From the NCBI GenBank assembly GCA_027625915.1, contig JANTQA010000060.1, positions 6,882,001 through 6,946,000 of the forward strand: a DNA stretch of 64,000 nt, written 5' to 3'. This document shows, one piece after another, positions 32,281 through 43,485 of the stretch. The translations under genes were made by a program, and so were the position numbers. Under the pieces are notes generated by a model. It did no database searches and was not told where the DNA came from. It worked only from the letters and a program-made list of their open reading frames with translations. Numbering within the stretch: the first letter of the stretch is position 1; the number at the start of each line of letters is the position of its first letter. Source of the DNA: Anaeramoeba flamelloides. Its lineage: Eukaryota > Metamonada > Anaeramoebidae.

Positions 32281-35200
32281 TTATAATTCATCTTTTTTAT
32301 TGGTAAATTTATTTTTATTTCTTCTTTCACTTCCTTCTTCTTTTTCTTTATTGCTATCATCTTCTTGTACTTTTCCCCTTTTCTTCTCTGGACTATCTTC
32401 TTCTTCTTCTCCCTCCTCCTCTTTTTCTTCTTCTTCTTCTTCTTCTTCTTGGCTGTTTTCAAATTCTTTGGCAAATTCTAATAATTCATCTTCAGAAAGA
32501 TCATTAATATTAAAATCTTTTGGGGACTTCTTATCCTTTTCGACCTTTTCATTCTCGATCTCAATAATTTTTTGTTCTAAATTTCTAATTTTGTCTTTTA
32601 TTTTTTCAATTTTTTCGGTTTTTTCTATAATTTGTTTCTCAATCCTTTCTTTAACTTCTTCATCTTCAATTTCTTGGTTTCCTTCTACCAATTTTGCAAT
32701 TTCATTTTCGGTGATCAAAATTTTTTTTTCTTTCCAAATTATTTTAGTTGTATAATATTTTTTTAACGATTTAGGGTTAGTATCTAATAAAGTGACCAAT
32801 TTACCATTGATGAATTCGTATTTTGTTGGTTTAATTGTTGGCTTTCTTTTAATCGAATTAATTTTATTTTTTATTCGATCTTCTCTATTTTTAATCTCTG
32901 AAACTGTAAATACAGGATCTTCCCAATCTTTTTTTTCGCTTTGTGAATTTATTTGTTCTTCAAGCCATTCCTGAGTTTTGTTCCATAATTCGAGAAACTC
33001 TTTAACATGGTTCCCATCAACAAAATATAAGGTTTGATTTAATTTTAAAATTTCTTCCTTATTTTCATTAAGAATATATTCTAATGATTCAATTGCTTCT
33101 GGTCTTTCATGAAACTCTTTAATTCTATTTAAGATCGGTTCACTAATTCCGTTAATTTCTGAAATTTGATTTTGAAATTCAGAATATTGTGTTGTCTTTT
33201 CCATCCCTTCATCATATAACCAATCCTGTGCATCATTTAAAATTTTTAGCAAATCATTATGTTCTTCTTCTAATGCAAATCTTTTCATTTCCTCTTCCAT
33301 TTCATAATTCATTTTATCAAGTAAATCATAAATTTTTGACTCTAATTCATTTTTGATATTTAATTTTTTTTGATTTTCTTTATCTAAATTTTCAAAATGC
33401 TTAATAATTTTTTTGGATTTTTTCATTTCTTCATATGAAAACTTTTGCTTTCCAAAGTATTCAATTTGTAAATTATCCATTAAATCTACAATTCTTTTAT
33501 CATCTTTATCATCCCAGTCATAAATTCTATTTAAATATTTTTCTTCCTCTTCTTCCTCTTCTTCCTCTGTGTTGCTTTTATTTTCTTCATCTTCCTTTTC
33601 TCCCCATTCCACTTCTTTTTCTTCCTTTTCTTCTCCCTCTTTTTCTTCTTCCTTTTCTTCTTCCTCTTTTTTTTCTTCCACATTGCCTTCTTTTTCACCA
33701 CTATTCCCCAAATGATTTTCTTCTCCATTGTTGTTCTCATCTTCAATTTTTTCCAAATTTCCTTCTTCAATTTCAATTTCTTTATTTTCTTCGACTTCAA
33801 TTTCTTCGATAATTTCTATATTTGGAACGAAAATTAATTTAGAATTTTTCACAGTAACAAATCCATTTTGATCAACTTTTAATGAAAGAGTTAATAAAGG
33901 TGAGGGTTTTGCGGTTTCATTTAAATCATAATCAATTAAAATTTGATCTAAATCAGAAAAATTCACTTGGAATAATTTTTCTTGTTTTTTTTTTATATCT
34001 TGGAAAACTGAAATTTTAAATGTATCGTTGAAATCTTTTAATTTTAATTTTTTAGAGGACAGAATTTGATCGTTTTGAGAAAAGATCAAGGTTTCTTTTT
34101 CGGCATATTCTTGTTTTTTTTTGTCAAATTTTTGATATTTAACATAAATGTCATGCATTTGGATATCGTTAACTTCAATATCTGTTACTCTAAATTGCGC
34201 ACTTAAAGTAGCTGCTAATAAACCAGCTCCTAATGTTGCGCCCTCGTCAAAATTAATACTTTTTCTTAATTCCAATTTATTGTCAAAATAATTGGAAATT
34301 TCTTTTTGAATAGCAGGGATCCGAACCGAACCACCAGCTAATTCAATTTGATCAATGTCTTCTTTCAGCAAGCCAGAGCGTCCAATTGCCCCTGAAATTG
34401 GAATTGAAATTCTTTCCCACAAATCCTTTCCAATTTCCTCAAGTTCCTGCTTACTAATTTCGCTTGACCAGTCGATTCCTCCAATCAAGCTGTCAATGTG
34501 TATAAATGCCTTATTGTTCACACTTAAGATATGTTTCCAGCCTGGTATCCTTGTTTTGATTTTGCCAATAGAGGACTTGCATTCCCTGATGGATTTTTCA
34601 TATTTGCCAATTGGAAATTTGCTTTCATTTTCTTTGTCAAACTTGTCTAATAAATATTCCAAAATCCTTTGATCTAGGTTTTCTCCAGATAGCTCCTTGT
34701 CCCACGCTACCCCTTTAACATTGACTAGCCCAGAAGTTCTATTTTTCCCTTTAATCATAGTGGGCTTACTAATTGATTTCACATTGAAAATACTGACAAT
34801 TGCTGATCCTGAACCAATGTCGATTAATATTACATTTCTTGATTCCATTTCTTTCAAAGAAGTCAACTGATTCATTGTATATTTCATTGCAAACGCAGAG
34901 TGATCGTTCATTAAAGACAAGACATTCAAATCTGCTAATTCAGCAGCGTCCAATATAGATTGCCTTTCCCTTTCTCCATAATAACTTGGCACTGTTAAAA
35001 CACAATCTTTGACTTTCCGATTATATGTTAATTGTAAAAAATCGTTGCTGATTCTTTTTGCTTGATTGAACAACATTGATAAAAGTTCTTCAGGCTTTAA
35101 TTGAAATTTGCATTCCTTGTCTACCTCTTCCTCTTCTTCTTTTTTCTCTTGTTCTTTTTCCTCTTTTATTTCTTGTTCTTTTTCTTGTTCTTTTTCTTTT

Positions 35201-35646
35201 TCTCCTTCTTGTTCTTGTTCTTGTTCTTCATTTTTTTGTTTGCATAAGCCAAATAAATTGTTTTCATCATTAAAAGTTAATGATAACAAGGATCCATCAT
35301 TTGGATCAAAAGCAATTTCTTGTGAAATTGGAAAAGGCATTTCAAAAATTGTTTCGTTTGTTGCACCAATTAGAGATTTTAAATTAATTAGTGAATATTC
35401 TGGTTGCTTGATTGACACAAATTCAGCTTCTTTTCCAAATAAGCGTTCTCCTTCAACAAAAGCAATAGCAGATCGTGTTTTCCTTTGGGACGCAGAATTA
35501 AGTGCAATTTGGAGTTGCTTTCCATGATCTTTGACAGACACTTTTAAAGACCCAGATCCAAGATCAATCCCAATAACAGCACAATTGATAAATAAAGTAA
35601 ATAAACTTAAAGCTAAAATAAGTGTTAAAATTACTTGTTTTTGCAT
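32281..35646 (-). CDS. HYOU1: ER-lumen HSP70-like chaperone GRP170 (HYOU1)
   Basis: A single frame of 1121 residues (human protein about 999). Residues 1-22 are a signal peptide. The nucleotide-binding domain starts GIDLGSGSLKV (about 26-36) and contains VILIDIGSGSAIV, IELAGGSVRIPAI and GATLGAGLLAATLSAQF, the last typical of HYOU1. A Glu/Gln/Lys-rich insert of about 45 residues sits inside this domain (about 136-180). A long acidic loop (about 612-705) separates the beta and alpha parts of the substrate-binding region, as in Hsp110/GRP170. A second acidic stretch lies near 1055-1095, and the protein ends KKDEL, an ER-retrieval signal. It should act as a holdase and as nucleotide exchange factor for BiP. 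Frames on the opposite strand mirror the acidic repeats. Confidence 0.94.
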   Translation of the reverse strand: MQKQVILTLILALSLFTLFINCAVIGIDLGSGSLKVSVKDHGKQLQIALNSASQRKTRSAIAFVEGERLFGKEAEFVSIKQPEYSLINLKSLIGATNETIFEMPFPISQEIAFDPNDGSLLSLTFNDENNLFGLCKQKNEEQEQEQEGEKEKEQEKEQEIKEEKEQEKKEEEEEVDKECKFQLKPEELLSMLFNQAKRISNDFLQLTYNRKVKDCVLTVPSYYGERERQSILDAAELADLNVLSLMNDHSAFAMKYTMNQLTSLKEMESRNVILIDIGSGSAIVSIFNVKSISKPTMIKGKNRTSGLVNVKGVAWDKELSGENLDQRILEYLLDKFDKENESKFPIGKYEKSIRECKSSIGKIKTRIPGWKHILSVNNKAFIHIDSLIGGIDWSSEISKQELEEIGKDLWERISIPISGAIGRSGLLKEDIDQIELAGGSVRIPAIQKEISNYFDNKLELRKSINFDEGATLGAGLLAATLSAQFRVTDIEVNDIQMHDIYVKYQKFDKKKQEYAEKETLIFSQNDQILSSKKLKLKDFNDTFKISVFQDIKKKQEKLFQVNFSDLDQILIDYDLNETAKPSPLLTLSLKVDQNGFVTVKNSKLIFVPNIEIIEEIEVEENKEIEIEEGNLEKIEDENNNGEENHLGNSGEKEGNVEEKKEEEEKEEEKEGEEKEEKEVEWGEKEDEENKSNTEEEEEEEEEKYLNRIYDWDDKDDKRIVDLMDNLQIEYFGKQKFSYEEMKKSKKIIKHFENLDKENQKKLNIKNELESKIYDLLDKMNYEMEEEMKRFALEEEHNDLLKILNDAQDWLYDEGMEKTTQYSEFQNQISEINGISEPILNRIKEFHERPEAIESLEYILNENKEEILKLNQTLYFVDGNHVKEFLELWNKTQEWLEEQINSQSEKKDWEDPVFTVSEIKNREDRIKNKINSIKRKPTIKPTKYEFINGKLVTLLDTNPKSLKKYYTTKIIWKEKKILITENEIAKLVEGNQEIEDEEVKERIEKQIIEKTEKIEKIKDKIRNLEQKIIEIENEKVEKDKKSPKDFNINDLSEDELLEFAKEFENSQEEEEEEEEKEEEGEEEEDSPEKKRGKVQEDDSNKEKEEGSERRNKNKFTNKKDEL

Positions 35647-37327
35647 TTTAAATTCTTCAATATTTGGTGAGAGAAGTTGGTTTGTTTGTGATTTATTTTT
35701 GTGATGATGAAAGCCAGAAAAATTTTTTTAAAAAAAACTTTTAACAAGAAAAAATGATTTTGAAAATTAGAATTATTTTGGGGTTATGTTCAAATTTTAC
35801 TTTCAAAACATCGGTACTCTTTTGTTTTTATTCTTTAAATTCAAAATGACTTAAAATACATCAAAAATATTTAATAATTTTTGCCAAATACAATCGTTTT
35901 GAAGACCTGCAAAATTATTTCGAACTTTTTATTACCTTTTCTTTTTTAATAAAGTGAAGTATCTACCTTTAAAAATTTTTGAAAGTTAACTATTTTCGTA
36001 ATGTGATTATTCAACCTTTAATTGTGGTGTAGAGGTTGGGGTCATAAGAAAAAGACTTTATTAAAAAGAGTTTTCTCTTTATTAAGGGGGTAAGTACATT
36101 TTTCATTTTGAGAGTGCCACCATTTATGTGAAACTGAATTCTTCAAATCATTTCTTTAACTAAACACATTGATATTTTCATAAATACTAGAGTTGGATAT
36201 ATCCTAGTATAAGATATTTTCATACCAATAAAAAAACTGAAATCAAAAAAATGAAAAAATTGATCAAAAAAATATAAATAAAAATCATTTATTACTTGAT
36301 CTTATCTATAACATTTTACACAATTACTTATTCTTTATTTAGTTTTATATTTAATTCTTTCTGAAAATAATTTTGTTTAAAATTTTTGAAAAACAAATTA
36401 CTGTTTATTTATAAAGAATTTCCAAAATGAATTTAAAAATCCTATTTTCATTTAATTCATCTAATTCTAGTTTTAGTTCAGAAAATCAGAGATTTTTCAA
36501 TTCTTCTTGAGAAATAAGGGTTTATTGGACAAATTTGTTTGATTTTGTAATTATTTATTTTCCATTAAAATGAGAACTCAAAAAAATACTGGATCTAATT
36601 GAAATTTTTACTTGAATTTTTCAATTATTTTGATTTGAATCTTTTGTAACTGTTTTTTGATTCCAAGAATTCAACCCCTCTCTTTTTATTTTAGAAATAG
36701 TATTCTTTGTTTTGGCTTTGTTTGATATAAATATTTTGAAATTGAATTTTGAAAGCAAATTTGTCACAAAAGGTTTTTTAAAATAATAATAAATAGTAAT
36801 GGGGCTAGAAATCCAAGATAAAAAATAGTTTTTAAGATTCATACAAACTACGAAGATTAAGAAAACCAATCTTCGAAAATAGTCTTTTATCGATTTTTTT
36901 TTTTTCATTCTTGATTTCAACAAATTTATTTGGAAATGTGATCCATCGTGTTTGGTCTTCTAAAAGAAAATATTTGTTTCAAATGCACACATTTTGGGTA
37001 TATTTTTTTTGGTTTACTGTTTGATTAATTTCAATTTTTGGTATAAACACATCTCTAGATCCAAAACAAAAATTAAAAAAACCAAAAATTGAATCAAAAA
37101 AAATGTTCAAAAAATTGAAAAATTTAAATTTCAACTCTGAATTATTTTAGGTTCGCTTTCTTTTCACGAATAGACTAGTGAATGGTGTTTTTTTTTCAAA
37201 GTTTCAATATCTGGTGGCACTCAAAAAATATTTTTCAGTAAGGTCAACACAATTAAAATTTTTCAAAATGGTAAAATATACTTACTTCCATAAAACAGTT
37301 CATTTTTAAAAAAGTATTAATTCTAAA
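35647..37327. other. GRP170 promoter side and intergenic DNA
   Basis: The GRP170 promoter should lie just above 35646, but I see no clear ER-stress element. A family R motif is at 36014-36060 (TGTGGTGTAGAGGTTGGGG). The minus-strand frame at 36621-36923 is Phe/Lys-rich and not convincing. Confidence 0.4.
36014..36060 (+). repeat. Short GC-rich motif, family R copy 2
   Basis: CTTTAATTGTGGTGTAGAGG then TTGGGGTCATAAG. It contains TGGTGTAGAGG, which fits the polymerase III A-box pattern, but no B box follows, so a tRNA-like origin is not supported. Confidence 0.45.
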
Positions 37328-38783
37328 GGGAATAGTCAACTAAAAAAAAATTTCAAGTAACTTTAATATCAAATTCAAAAAAATATTACCGTATTTTGTA
37401 ATGGAAAAACGGTGTAAAAATCTGACTACTACAATACCAAACTTACATTTAAACTATTTTCCGAAATGAATTATTGTTTTTAAAAGTTTGATCCATTTTT
37501 CTCATTTTTGAAAAGTTCTAAAATTCAACATATTTCTAAATTAATTAAAAAAAAATTATTCCCTTTGAAAGAAGAAAGAAATCTTTATATCTGCAAAGGA
37601 AGTGTACTAAAATACACTTTAAAAATGAAATCAATAAGTTCTAAAAGAACCCAGTCTAAAAAATCTACATAATTTGAAAAAAAATTACAATAATAATTTT
37701 AAACTTGATAAAAATATAATTTTTTTATTCAAATAATAGTTCGAATCAATTTTTTCTTTTTATTGAATAAAAAAATCCGAGAAAAAGAACCAAATAATCA
37801 AATTAAAAAATCTCCCATATAGTTTTTTAAAACCTGGAAAATTCAACTTATAATCTCAAGAAATAATTTTTAATTTGATTTTTTTTAATCAATAATTAAC
37901 TATTCAAATCTTAATTATTTCAAGTAAGTCATTAACAACCCAAAGATTAAATGTATCAATAAACTTTTCAATTATTTCACAACTTTTTAAAATTTTCGAA
38001 CAAATAAAACGAATTCAAAGAAATAAAACTAATAAAAAAAAAATACTAGATACTGATAAATTCAAATATATTTTATTAAATTTTTAGTTCAATTTCGATT
38101 TTTGAAATAAATTAGCTCAACAAATAAAACAACTCAAGAGAAAGAATCTTTTGAAATTCAAGCAAACTTTACAAATTTTCCTCACAATTAAACATATATA
38201 ATATATTAATCAAAATTTGTGTAAAAAAATTTATCAAATGGAAAAAGAATTAAAATTTTTAAGATCTTTCTTTGAATTTATCAGTATTATCAAATAACTG
38301 ATTTTAATACTAACAGTTCCTTGTTTATACTCTTAATGTTTAAAAAAATATATTGCCTAAACTCTTAAATTTCAAGAAATTTAATAAATATTTGTAAATA
38401 AAATAAATGTTCAATTTTTTTGAGATCTTCAAGGATTCAATATTTGATTTATTTTAATCTTATTTTCAAAATATAATTAAAGGTTCAAGGTTACTTGTTC
38501 CTACAAACTCTCGTGAAATTACCAAAAGTGAGATTTCTTCAAAATAAAAATTTTTGGAAATTTTTCTTTTTTCAATAAATTGATCCCAAAAAATACAAAC
38601 ATAAAAGTATTCAGGATCTTTTGACTGTAAATTATATTGGTTAATAAGGGACTCTTTCAAAAATGATAATTCATCTCTCTAAAGTTGATAAATGAAGTTG
38701 TATAATTGGGCTTAATCGTATCCTTGTGTAAATAATTACTCTATTACCTTTTGGAAAAAAAATCGATAAAAGTTACTCGTCCC
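37328..38783 (+). mobile_element. Family C element, copy 4 (no nested insertion)
   Basis: The left end is GGGAATAGTCAACTAAAAA after TAAA (mutated TTAA), and the right end is AGTTACTCGTCCC before TTAA at 38784-38787. Length is 1456 bp, uninterrupted by family B, so it shows the empty form. It shares 'ctactacaataccaaactta', 'ttgatccatttttctcat' and 'acctggaaaattcaactta' with copies 2 and 3, and adds a segment at about 38030-38280. Confidence 0.75.
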
Positions 38784-38787
38784 TTAA

Positions 38788-39312
38788 TGGTTAATGGTAG
38801 TTGTGAATTAAATTTTTGGTTCTGGTTCTTTCTCGTAATTAGTAAACACCACAAACAAGACAAAAAAATTAGCTTTAGTATTGTAAGGGTATTACCGAGA
38901 ACAGGCATGACTAATTACACGCTATTCTCTTGGTTTGCAAATGTTTTTTTTTAACTTTCAAATGAAGAAAAAAAAAACATAATAATTACGTAACATAAAT
39001 TATAAAAATTTTAAAATTTTGTTTTGGAACAAAGAATGCAATAATTTTAGAATTTTGGTGTTGAAAGCAATTGGGAATTGGTTATTTTTTGAAGAAAAAG
39101 TTAAAAACAAAACAAATTAAAAAAATTTCATCGATCTTTGATAAAGTTGCTTGAATTGGAAAAAAAAAGAAAAAAGAAAAAGAAAAATGAAAAAGAAAAA
39201 AAAAAAAAAATCCTTTTTTGATTACATTTAAAGTTAGAGTGTTTTGAAATTTTATTGTTGTTTAATATTTTTGATTTTTTTTGAAAAAAGTCAATTGGAA
39301 TTACTTTTAAAA
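38788..39312. other. Intergenic DNA and NHP2 3' flank
   Basis: A 55-codon frame at about 38790-38954 has balanced composition (…VLPRTGMTNYTLFSWFANV…) but no recognised homologue. The rest is A/T tract. Confidence 0.35.
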
Positions 39313-39747
39313 TTAAAATTCAATATCATTGTCACTAGGCTTTTGAAGTGCAATTGTTTCATTCAAGCATTTTTCATAATGTTTAAAATACTTTGGATCG
39401 TCTTTAGGCGAGATTAATACGCAACATGTTGATCGGCGAGTTTTAGCAGCTGTGCCAAGATCGGTTTTTGAAGGGATAAATAAATAAGGAACGCTAAAAT
39501 TTTCGCATGTGACAGGGAGATGAGAAATGACGTCCATTGGCGATACGTCTGCAGCGATTAAACACAATCCAGTGTTTTTTTTTCGAAGCGCCTTTTGGAC
39601 TTCTTTAACACCACGGAATAAGTGTTTTGATTCTTGTGCTTTACGTACAATTTTTAAGACCCTTTTTGTTAATTTTTTTCCAGCTAATGGTTCGGCAAAA
39701 GGTACCATTATTCTTTCTGGGACTTTTTCTTCGGTGTTTGTTGTCAT
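39313..39747 (-). CDS. NHP2: H/ACA snoRNP protein NHP2
   Basis: An intronless 144-residue protein of the L7Ae/eL8 RNA-binding fold. Landmarks in order: FAEPLAGKKLTKRVLKIVRK (about 17-36), LFRGVKEVQKALRKKNTG (about 43-60), LCLIAADVSPMDVISHLPV, then CENFSVPYLFIPSKTDLGTA, where PSKTDLG and the preceding HLPV.CE..VPY are diagnostic for NHP2 rather than SNU13. NHP2 sits in H/ACA particles with dyskerin, NOP10 and GAR1 and helps pseudouridylate rRNA and snRNA; in many species it is also part of telomerase. Length is near the usual 150-155. The start ATG lies in an A-rich context (AACCAAATG on the minus strand). Confidence 0.92.
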   Translation of the reverse strand: MTTNTEEKVPERIMVPFAEPLAGKKLTKRVLKIVRKAQESKHLFRGVKEVQKALRKKNTGLCLIAADVSPMDVISHLPVTCENFSVPYLFIPSKTDLGTAAKTRRSTCCVLISPKDDPKYFKHYEKCLNETIALQKPSDNDIEF

Positions 39748-40989
39748 TTGGTTTTATGTTGAAGAGATTATTAATTCTAAAAGACAAAAAAATGATGAAA
39801 TTTGTTTTTGAAGATACTTTAACAGAAACCAATCCCTTCTTTCAAGATGATTTATAAATTCAGTTTTTTAATTATTGTTTGTTGAAAAATACATTTTAGT
39901 ATTTTGTAGTTGAAGATAAAGCCAAAATTCATAATACTGTACCTTAAATGAGATATTAAATCCATTTGCTTTCTGATTAAGGGTACTATGATATAAAATT
40001 GATTCAAAGACAATCCTATTTGTTTACTCGTATTTGTAAGAATAAATTAGACAAGATTTTCACTTCATTTTACTTATTGTTCTTGTACAAATAGAGTTTA
40101 TCAAAGAAATAGAATGTAACCTAGTTATCTCTTATTATTTGTTTGGGCATTTTTTATGTTCTATATTGGGTGAATGTATAATCATAAATGAAACCAATAT
40201 ATTAAGAATTGAAAAAGATAATTTCAGATGATAATTTTGTAACTTTTTATTGATTTAGGTCTCCAAAATAAAAGTCCCAAATGAAAGTTGGTTTAAATTA
40301 GAGATAAATTAAATTATTTTTGCCCCAGTCAATTGAAATTCCTCTCGAAATTTGATGACTAAAAAGAGTACTAAAAGTTGAACTCATAATTAAAAATAAT
40401 CCATATATATATATTATGAAAAAACCTAAGAATATTCAAAAAAAATTTTCATCAAAAGAAAAAATTTCAAGGCTGAACCACCAATATCTAAAGACTCCAA
40501 TAAGTTGAAAAATACCTTTGTTAAATTTGTCTTGAAATAGAGATTAGTTGTTGAAAAATTCGATTCAAGGTTGTTCGAAAAAAGTGGGTAATTTTTTTTT
40601 ACATTTCATAAATAATAATCTTTGTTAGTGAAGGTATTCATTAATTGACATTACCAAATTAAGTTTAATTTTAAAATCAATTGAATCGATGACTAAGGTA
40701 TTTATTTCAAAATATGTTGGATGAAATATTTCCAAAAAATGAAAAAAAAAATTGTCTTTTTTTTTGGTGAAAAAAAGTTACGACCAATTTCAATAAAAAA
40801 CTGGAAATTAGGAAAAGAGTAAAAATGATTTTTTAGACAATATAATGCAGTTATAGGCTTTCAATAGGATTTAAAATTGTTTTGAGATTAAAAAAATTCT
40901 GAAAATATTTTTTTCGATTAATAAGAAAATAATAATCACCAATTTTCAAACCTAAAAAATATCAGATAAAATCGAGATCAGAAAATTTA
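39748..40989. other. Intergenic AT-rich DNA upstream of NHP2
   Basis: Holds the NHP2 promoter side. The segment around 40045-40130 resembles one arm of family E. No gene is visible. Confidence 0.4.
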
Positions 40990-41187
40990 CAGTCAGTTTC
41001 ATTTTTAAGACACAAACTTTCAACGAAATTTAAGGCACAAAAAAAATCTCAAATTAAGGCACAAAATTTGGAATATTTTTTTTTACAATTTATTTTTACT
41101 AGAATTTGAATTTTGTGCCTTAATTTGAGATTTTTTTTGTGCCTTAAATTTCGTTGAAAGTTTGTGTCTTAAAAGTGAAACTGACTG
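40990..41187. mobile_element. Family A palindromic MITE, copy 3
   Basis: TA-CAGTCAGTTTCATTTTTAAG at the left and CTTAAAAGTGAAACTGACTG-TA at the right, 198 bp. Each arm carries the word AAGGCACAAA (or a near form) three times about 25 bp apart. It is nearly identical to copies 4-7, so the insertions are recent. Confidence 0.88.
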
Positions 41188-41657
41188 TAATATTTTTTAT
41201 TTATGAAATACAATACTAAGAAACAAATTGAATTATTATCAAGAATCGAGAAATGGTAGTTAATGGTTTTGAATGTTTAAATACCTTTTTTTAAGATTAA
41301 GTTTAATAAATATATTTTAATTTAAATTTGCCTTACTTTCTAGGAAATAACTTATTTTAAATAAATAAATTAATTAACCCAAGAGATTATTTTAACAAAT
41401 TATTTAGGAAATATTGCAAACATATTGATGTAACAATTATCTCAAGAAAATCGCAACAAAAGGAGTTAATCTTGATGTTTTTATTCAAAAAACTATTGAA
41501 TAAATCTTGAAATTATGAATAGAAAATTTAGTTATTTTATAAGGTTATAAATATGAATTATGTAATATGGGAGTAATATTAATATGATTTCTATTTTTAG
41601 ATTTGGAAAGGAATTAATTAAAAAAAGTATAAAAAAGGAGATTTTTAATTGTGATTA

Positions 41658-41854
41658 CAGTCAGTTTCACTTTTAAGGCACAAACTTTCAACGAAATTTA
41701 AGGCACAAAAAAATCTCAAATTAAAGCACATTTTTTGGAAATTGTTTTTTTTACAATTTATTTTACTAGAATTTGAATTTTGTGCCTTAATTTGAGATTT
41801 TTATTGTGCCTTAAATTTCGTAGAAAGTTTGTGTCTTAAAAGTGAAACTGACTG
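41658..41854. mobile_element. Family A palindromic MITE, copy 4
   Basis: Same structure as copy 3, with TA on both sides and length 197 bp. It differs by a few bases (for example AAAGCACATTTTTTGG in the left inner arm). Confidence 0.88.
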
Positions 41855-41906
41855 TATTTAAAAAAAGCTCATAATTTATTGTTCAATAATACTAAAAACA
41901 AACTCC

Positions 41907-42141
41907 TTTTCAAACAAAAGAGCAATATCTCAAATTACCAATACTATTGAATTTGATTGATGATAAGAGAATTCCTTATTGGTATTTTTCATTTTAATTA
42001 TTCATTTTTTCATTTTTTTTTTTTTATTAATGGACATTGAACAATTGGAAAATCAAAAACCAAGATAAGAAGAAACAAATTTGGAAATAATATACCAGTT
42101 TTAAAAATGGAAATAGTTTAGTTAGTTTTCAAATGAAATAG
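41907..42141 (+). repeat. Family N repeat, copy 2
   Basis: Matches 11980-12220 next to the tRNA-Val gene. In this copy there is no tRNA beside it, so the repeat is independent of the tRNA. Confidence 0.5.
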
Positions 42142-42399
42142 ATAAGCTAAATTTCAAAAATACGGTGATCATTAGTATTTTCTAAATTATTGGTATGTGT
42201 GTTGTGTTAACCAAATATTCTGAACCCAATATCTTTTAAAAGTCATTATTGAATATTTAATATCAAGAAACAATCTTCTTTTAATGAAAATTTCCCAAAG
42301 TTGAATTCATTTTTTTTGCAATTTTTCTTTCAAAATGATTCCATATTTTTATTTTTATGTTGAATGAACAAGAACATTTTTGAAAACCCTTAATATTCA

Positions 42400-42845
42400 T
42401 GAGATGAGATTAATTAGCATTGGAGAAAGGGATTGTAAAATTCAAAGAAAGTAAAACACCCAAGAAGTGTTTGCTTCGAAAACAAGTATCAACCAAATTT
42501 GCTTTAATGAGTTACAATGGTTCCTTGAAAAGTGAAGAAATAGCAAGATCAAATAAGATCTTCTTTTCTCTTTCATTTGGAGACAATGTGATGAATGTGA
42601 TCGTATTCATTTTATCTTTGAGTTCTTTGTTGTACATTCAAAAAATTGGTTTTGTTTTCACTTTCTTTTCTTTTTCTTTTTCCTACTTTTGTTGAGATTC
42701 TTTTTATCTTGAAAAAGGTATCAAGGAAAGTTTGGGTTGATACCAAATGGGTGAATAGTAAAAATCTGATAACTCTGATGGAAAGTTGTTTCAAAAGGTT
42801 CTTGGAAGCAATGGTGAATCTTAAATGGATAATTTTAAGATGAAA
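42400..42845 (+). other. Coding-like island between family A elements
   Basis: Two plus-strand frames with balanced codons: about 42420-42650 (…KGIVKFKESKTPKKCLLRK…) and about 42697-42843 (KKVSRKVWVDTKWVNSKNLI… ending WIILR), separated by a pyrimidine-rich stretch that ends GTTGAG. They are out of frame with each other, and no splice pair I tried keeps both open. It may be a small spliced gene, a decayed gene or chance. No family recognised. Confidence 0.3.
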
Positions 42846-42902
42846 AATCATTTCAAAAATAGGGTCAGATTTATTTTTTTCTTAATGGGTTTCTTTTCTC
42901 TA

Positions 42903-43099
42903 CAGTCAGTTTCACTTTTAAGGCACAAACTTTCAACGAAATTTAAGGCACAAAAAAATCTCAAATTAAAGCACAAAATTTGGAATTTTAGTTTTTACAA
43001 TTTATTTTTACTAGAATTTGAATTTTGTGCTTTAATTTGAGATTTTGATTATGCTTTAAATTTCGTTGAAAGTTTGTGCCTTAAAAGTGAAACTGACTG
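42903..43099. mobile_element. Family A palindromic MITE, copy 5
   Basis: TA-CAGTCAGTTTCACTTTTAAGG to CTTAAAAGTGAAACTGACTG-TA, 197 bp. Inner-arm changes TTAAAGCACAAA and GATTATGCTTTAAA distinguish it. Confidence 0.88.
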
Positions 43100-43266
43100 T
43101 ATTCTTTTATTAGAAATAATAATTAAAACAGAAAAGGGTGTTTTAGACAGTTATTTTTTAGTTTTAAGTTCTGATTTTTCTGGGTTGAGTTTTGGTATTC
43201 ACTAAATGAGAAACTACATTTTTTTTTTCAATCAAAAATTTGCACCTATTTTTGAAATTAAGCTAA

Positions 43267-43466
43267 CAGTCAGTTTCACTTTTAAGGCACAAACTTTCAA
43301 CGAAATTTAAGGCACAAAAAAAATCTCAAATTAAGGCACAACATTTGAAATATTTTTTTTTTTACAATTTATTTTTACTAGAATTTGAATTTTGTGCCTT
43401 AATTGGAGATTTTTTTTGTGCATTAAATTTCGTTGATAATTTGTGCCTTAAAAGTGAAACTGACTG
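43267..43466. mobile_element. Family A palindromic MITE, copy 6
   Basis: CAGTCAGTTTCACTTTTAAGG to CTTAAAAGTGAAACTGACTG, 200 bp. The right flank is TA and the left flank reads TAA. It lies only 167 bp from copy 5. Confidence 0.87.
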
Positions 43467-43485
43467 TATAAGATTCAACAAGAAT

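Noticed and set aside
32147-32755. 202-codon Ser/Phe/Leu-rich plus-strand frame
   Set aside because: It is the antisense of the Glu/Lys-rich tail of GRP170. The same applies to frames at 33435-33812 and 35076-35527.
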